From Brachyhypopomus gauderio (taxonomy: Eukaryota; Chordata; Actinopteri; Gymnotiformes; Hypopomidae), in NCBI RefSeq assembly GCF_052324685.1, contig NC_135212.1:9867790-9931789 (forward strand): DNA of 64,000 nt. The letters are read 5' to 3'. This document shows, piece by piece, positions 54,201 through 64,000 of this stretch. Positions within the stretch are counted from its first letter, which is position 1. Each line of letters starts with the position of its first letter. The position numbers and the translations under genes were made by a program. A model generated the notes under the pieces. That model searched no databases. It had not been told where the DNA came from and saw only the letters and a program-made list of their open reading frames with translations.

Positions 54201-54900
54201 ATTTTTTTTTTCCTAGTGGAAAATAAACACATTGTTAAAGTTCAACACAAAAAGATACATTAAATGCTTGATAAAAACTGATCTCAGCGAGGACATTAGT
54301 AAATTTGGTAATATAGTGAATACTAAAAAACAACAGGACAAAATGGTTCATGCTTAAATTCGAGCTGTTTAATTCAATAACAATATGAGATAATGCAAGG
54401 TTGATATTTCGTATCTTTAAATACGAGGCTCACAGAACTGTATTTATCAGGCCATATGAAGGTCTGATTCTTCAGAACATTTGCTCAGTTGAGCTTCCAG
54501 GGGGGGCTTGATTCTTAACTAGGCGTACTGCCAACTAGAAAGTGATAATTGCAGCCTTTTGTGAATGCGATATTGCAAGGTCCAGTGCTGCAACAACAAT
54601 TATCATAATAGCCTATATATCGCTGTGACCGGAGGTATAAAGAGGCTGTAGTTAAGTAGCCATTTATTTATCGGCATGAATCATTATATTATTTAAATTA
54701 CGGATCAACCCCGTCACTCATTCCTAGCTTTGAAAACCACACCGTCCTTTCCTTTTGCATAATAGGCTATTGAAAGCCCTTATAGCCCTGTAAAACGACT
54801 CTGGGGTTTAGTGACAGGTCAGTGTGAAACAATTCTGAAGTTGATGTGAAGTTTTAACAGAACTACAGCTAAATCTAGAAAAAAAAGCACACTGAAACAT
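51220..54900. other. Intergenic, no gene recognised
   Basis: AT-rich and without supported exons. A small (AATC)n run lies at about 52330-52350. Some stretches (52540-53000) are less AT-rich and could be regulatory, but nothing specific can be named. Confidence 0.4.
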
Positions 54901-54923
54901 TCGCCTGGTGTTTTGGAGGAAGA

Positions 54924-54932
54924 GGGCGGGGC
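54924..54932 (+). promoter_or_regulatory. GC box upstream of rnf44
   Basis: GGGCGGGGC, a consensus Sp1-type GC box, at the left edge of the CpG-rich region that holds the rnf44 first exon. It fits a TATA-less housekeeping promoter. Confidence 0.45.
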
Positions 54933-54949
54933 TACGTGAGTGTGTTGTA

Positions 54950-55350
54950 CGCGGACCTACAGAATGACAACAGGCGCAGAGGAATGTGGCGCATTAAAGT
55001 GTTACTGGGACGCAGCGATATAGTTATCCTAAACGAAACTGTCGAATCGTCCGTTTAGCCGCATGGCTTTCGAGTGGAAATAAACGAGCTAAACGGAAAA
55101 GACCGACTTCTCCCTCTTTTAATCCGATGCTGGACATGAACAGCTACCAGCCACAGTCAACAACCTCATGCGAAAGGAAGTAAACGGGCAGGACGCAGAA
55201 CGAGTCTACGCGCGGCTCGCATGAGCTTTGGTTCGCATGCAGGTCGTGGCTGCCCACTGGGTTTTTGGTCTATTTGCAGAACTTGTCGGGTTCCTGACGC
55301 TAAAGACTCCCCGGACGTGTCGGAGCCTGATCCGCCAGTTGAAAGAACAA
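54950..55350 (+). other. rnf44: rnf44 non-coding first exon (left end not fixed)
   Basis: CpG-containing sequence ending in a strong donor (CAA|GTAAGG at 55350/55351). Joined to the acceptor at 56696, the frame of the main protein meets a TGA shortly upstream in this exon, so it is 5' UTR. It contains upstream ATGs at 55127 (18-residue uORF, stop at 55183) and 55221. Confidence 0.6.
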
Positions 55351-55603
55351 GTAAGGCAGCTGCTAGCTATGCTGCTAGGCAACTTAGCTACCCAGCTAGC
55401 TTAGCTATCTAGCTAGCTGACACTTATTCTCGGAAAAAAACTCAACTACTCTAACTATTATTTATTTAAACGGCTAACGTCGGCCACACGCAGCTAGGAC
55501 AACGTATCAACTGATATAACCGGAGTCAAAGTAACCGAAAACGTTTTAAACTAGCTTGCTGGGTAACTTCCCATCCTACACAGAAACAAAGCTAGCCGGC
55601 TAA

Positions 55604-55693
55604 CGCGCGACCCCAACGGTCCGCTCTCCTTTGTCGTGGCGCGAGCTGCGCGTCGCGCGACCCCAACGGTCCGCTCTCCTTTGTCGTGGCGCG
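55604..55693. repeat. 50-bp GC-rich tandem duplication in rnf44 intron 1
   Basis: The block starting CGCGCGACCCCAACGGTCCG at 55604 recurs at 55654 and is near-identical for 40 bp. It lies in the CpG-rich region just after the first exon. Confidence 0.9.
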
Positions 55694-56786
55694 CGCGCCG
55701 CTTGCGTTTCCTGTTTCTGCTTGTTTTGCATACAGTCCGCGCTAACCGCAGCTAGCCGAGGTGGTGGACGGCTAAAGAAAAGTCACTTAATTTGAAACGC
55801 CAGCCAGTCGGCTAACGTTGTGTTTGATGTCTGCTGTACGTTTGCGACCCCCCTACTTTTACTCTTTATGTTAAAAAGCGTCCCAAAATAATGTGAACTT
55901 TATCAAAACAAAAAAAAAAACTGCAGCTATAAGCTAATCAGTGGCAACAAAGTCAGCCGCACGTGCATGGCATTTCTGTCTTTGTGCTAGCTAGCTAGCT
56001 GTTGAGCTAGTTAGCTAGCCGTAGCATTGCAATAATATATTCTACATTAAAGAGACGAACGCTCATTTGCACGCTCTATACACGTTTAAAGCGTGTTAAA
56101 TGTGCACAGCTGGTTTACTTTAGTCTGATTTCGCCTCGTCGTGTTTGGACACACGAGTCTGGCGTGACTAAGGTCTGTTTTGATGTGGCTTCTTTGTTAT
56201 TGCTTTGTCTGCGAGCACATGGCTTTAACGTTACGCGCTTTGTTGAAGTTGCAGCGTCCCGTTTCACAGCGTTTAATCTCCACGTTTTCGTACGATAAGT
56301 CATACGATACGTCAAACGATAAATCGTGGTCTTAATAAAGAAATTAAGTACTCCCGATACTTTTCATTTCGGCCAGTGTTTGGTCAATTTTCCTGTTTCC
56401 CAGCTAGGCAGAGTACTAGAAAAGATATAGGTTATAATAATAATTCCTTTAATGAATGAAACGATCAATGGCTCTTTCTGTCAATTCATAGAAAACTCTA
56501 GAGTGCTTCGTTATTACATCGAGGCATTTAAATAATAAAAATATATGTTTTTTGGGGAAATATTTTATTTTATATAATGTATATTATTGTTATATAATAT
56601 CAAAGTTAACAGCTTTGATGACAATTTTAGTAAGGTAGTAAATGCAAGAACGCTCTTTAGTGCACTTGAATCATCATAGTTTGTGTCTGTGACAGAGTGA
56701 AGACAATCTGCGCTTTCCAACACAAGTGCCTCCCGCACGACTCCCTCCCCTACCCCAGCGGTGACTCGTTCTTCACGACGTCCCAA

Positions 56787-64000
<7,214 letters not shown>

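Noticed and set aside
55221..55350. N-terminal extension of RNF44 starting at 55221
   Set aside because: After splicing to 56696 this frame reads AAG then TGA; the RNF44 frame has a TGA in the first exon. It is treated as a uORF.

Overview
The window is vertebrate nuclear DNA, almost certainly from a ray-finned (teleost) fish. All genes are intron-rich with GT/GC-AG boundaries. The repeats are the usual teleost mix: long CA, GA and AT microsatellites, hAT elements with 8-bp target duplications, and an L2-type LINE. The four genes I can assemble are orthologues of vertebrate CMTM8, SMIM13, CDHR2 and RNF44. I see no prokaryotic-type system, CRISPR array, tRNA or rRNA.

Layout. 1-744: no gene seen. 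745-10471: one uninterrupted 37-bp satellite of 263 units. 10473-17866: gene-free, with microsatellites and a 1.66-kb element with terminal inverted repeats. 17867-21139 (+): cmtm8, four exons, complete CDS. 21140-24330: intergenic, with a CTCF-like site. 24331-25441 (-): smim13, two exons, complete CDS. 27072-46912 (-): cdhr2, 30 coding exons assembled to 1289 codons plus stop, with an upstream non-coding exon near 47437. Its introns hold a nested transposon stack (31450-35144), a second hAT element (40765-42235) and two minisatellites. 46928-54900: the divergent intergenic space, with an HNF1-like site next to the cdhr2 first exon and a 32-bp tandem array (49752-51219). 54900-64000 (+): rnf44, with a CpG-rich promoter, a non-coding first exon and six coding exons; the catalytic RING exons lie beyond the right edge.

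The genes do not form a functional unit. CDHR2 is a brush-border adhesion cadherin, RNF44 a ubiquitin ligase, CMTM8 a MARVEL-domain membrane protein and SMIM13 a small membrane protein of unknown role. CDHR2 and RNF44 are also neighbours in human (5q35.2), so the head-to-head pair here is conserved synteny. CMTM8 and SMIM13 lie elsewhere in human.

The strongest points to check are: the 37-bp satellite, whose length register is exact except for four copies of one single-base deletion and which carries CpG-decay variants; a LINE-in-hAT nest with a solo LTR and a fold-back element inserted in the LINE, each with recognisable target duplications; two GC-AG introns in cdhr2; and TC microsatellites abutting two coding splice acceptors.
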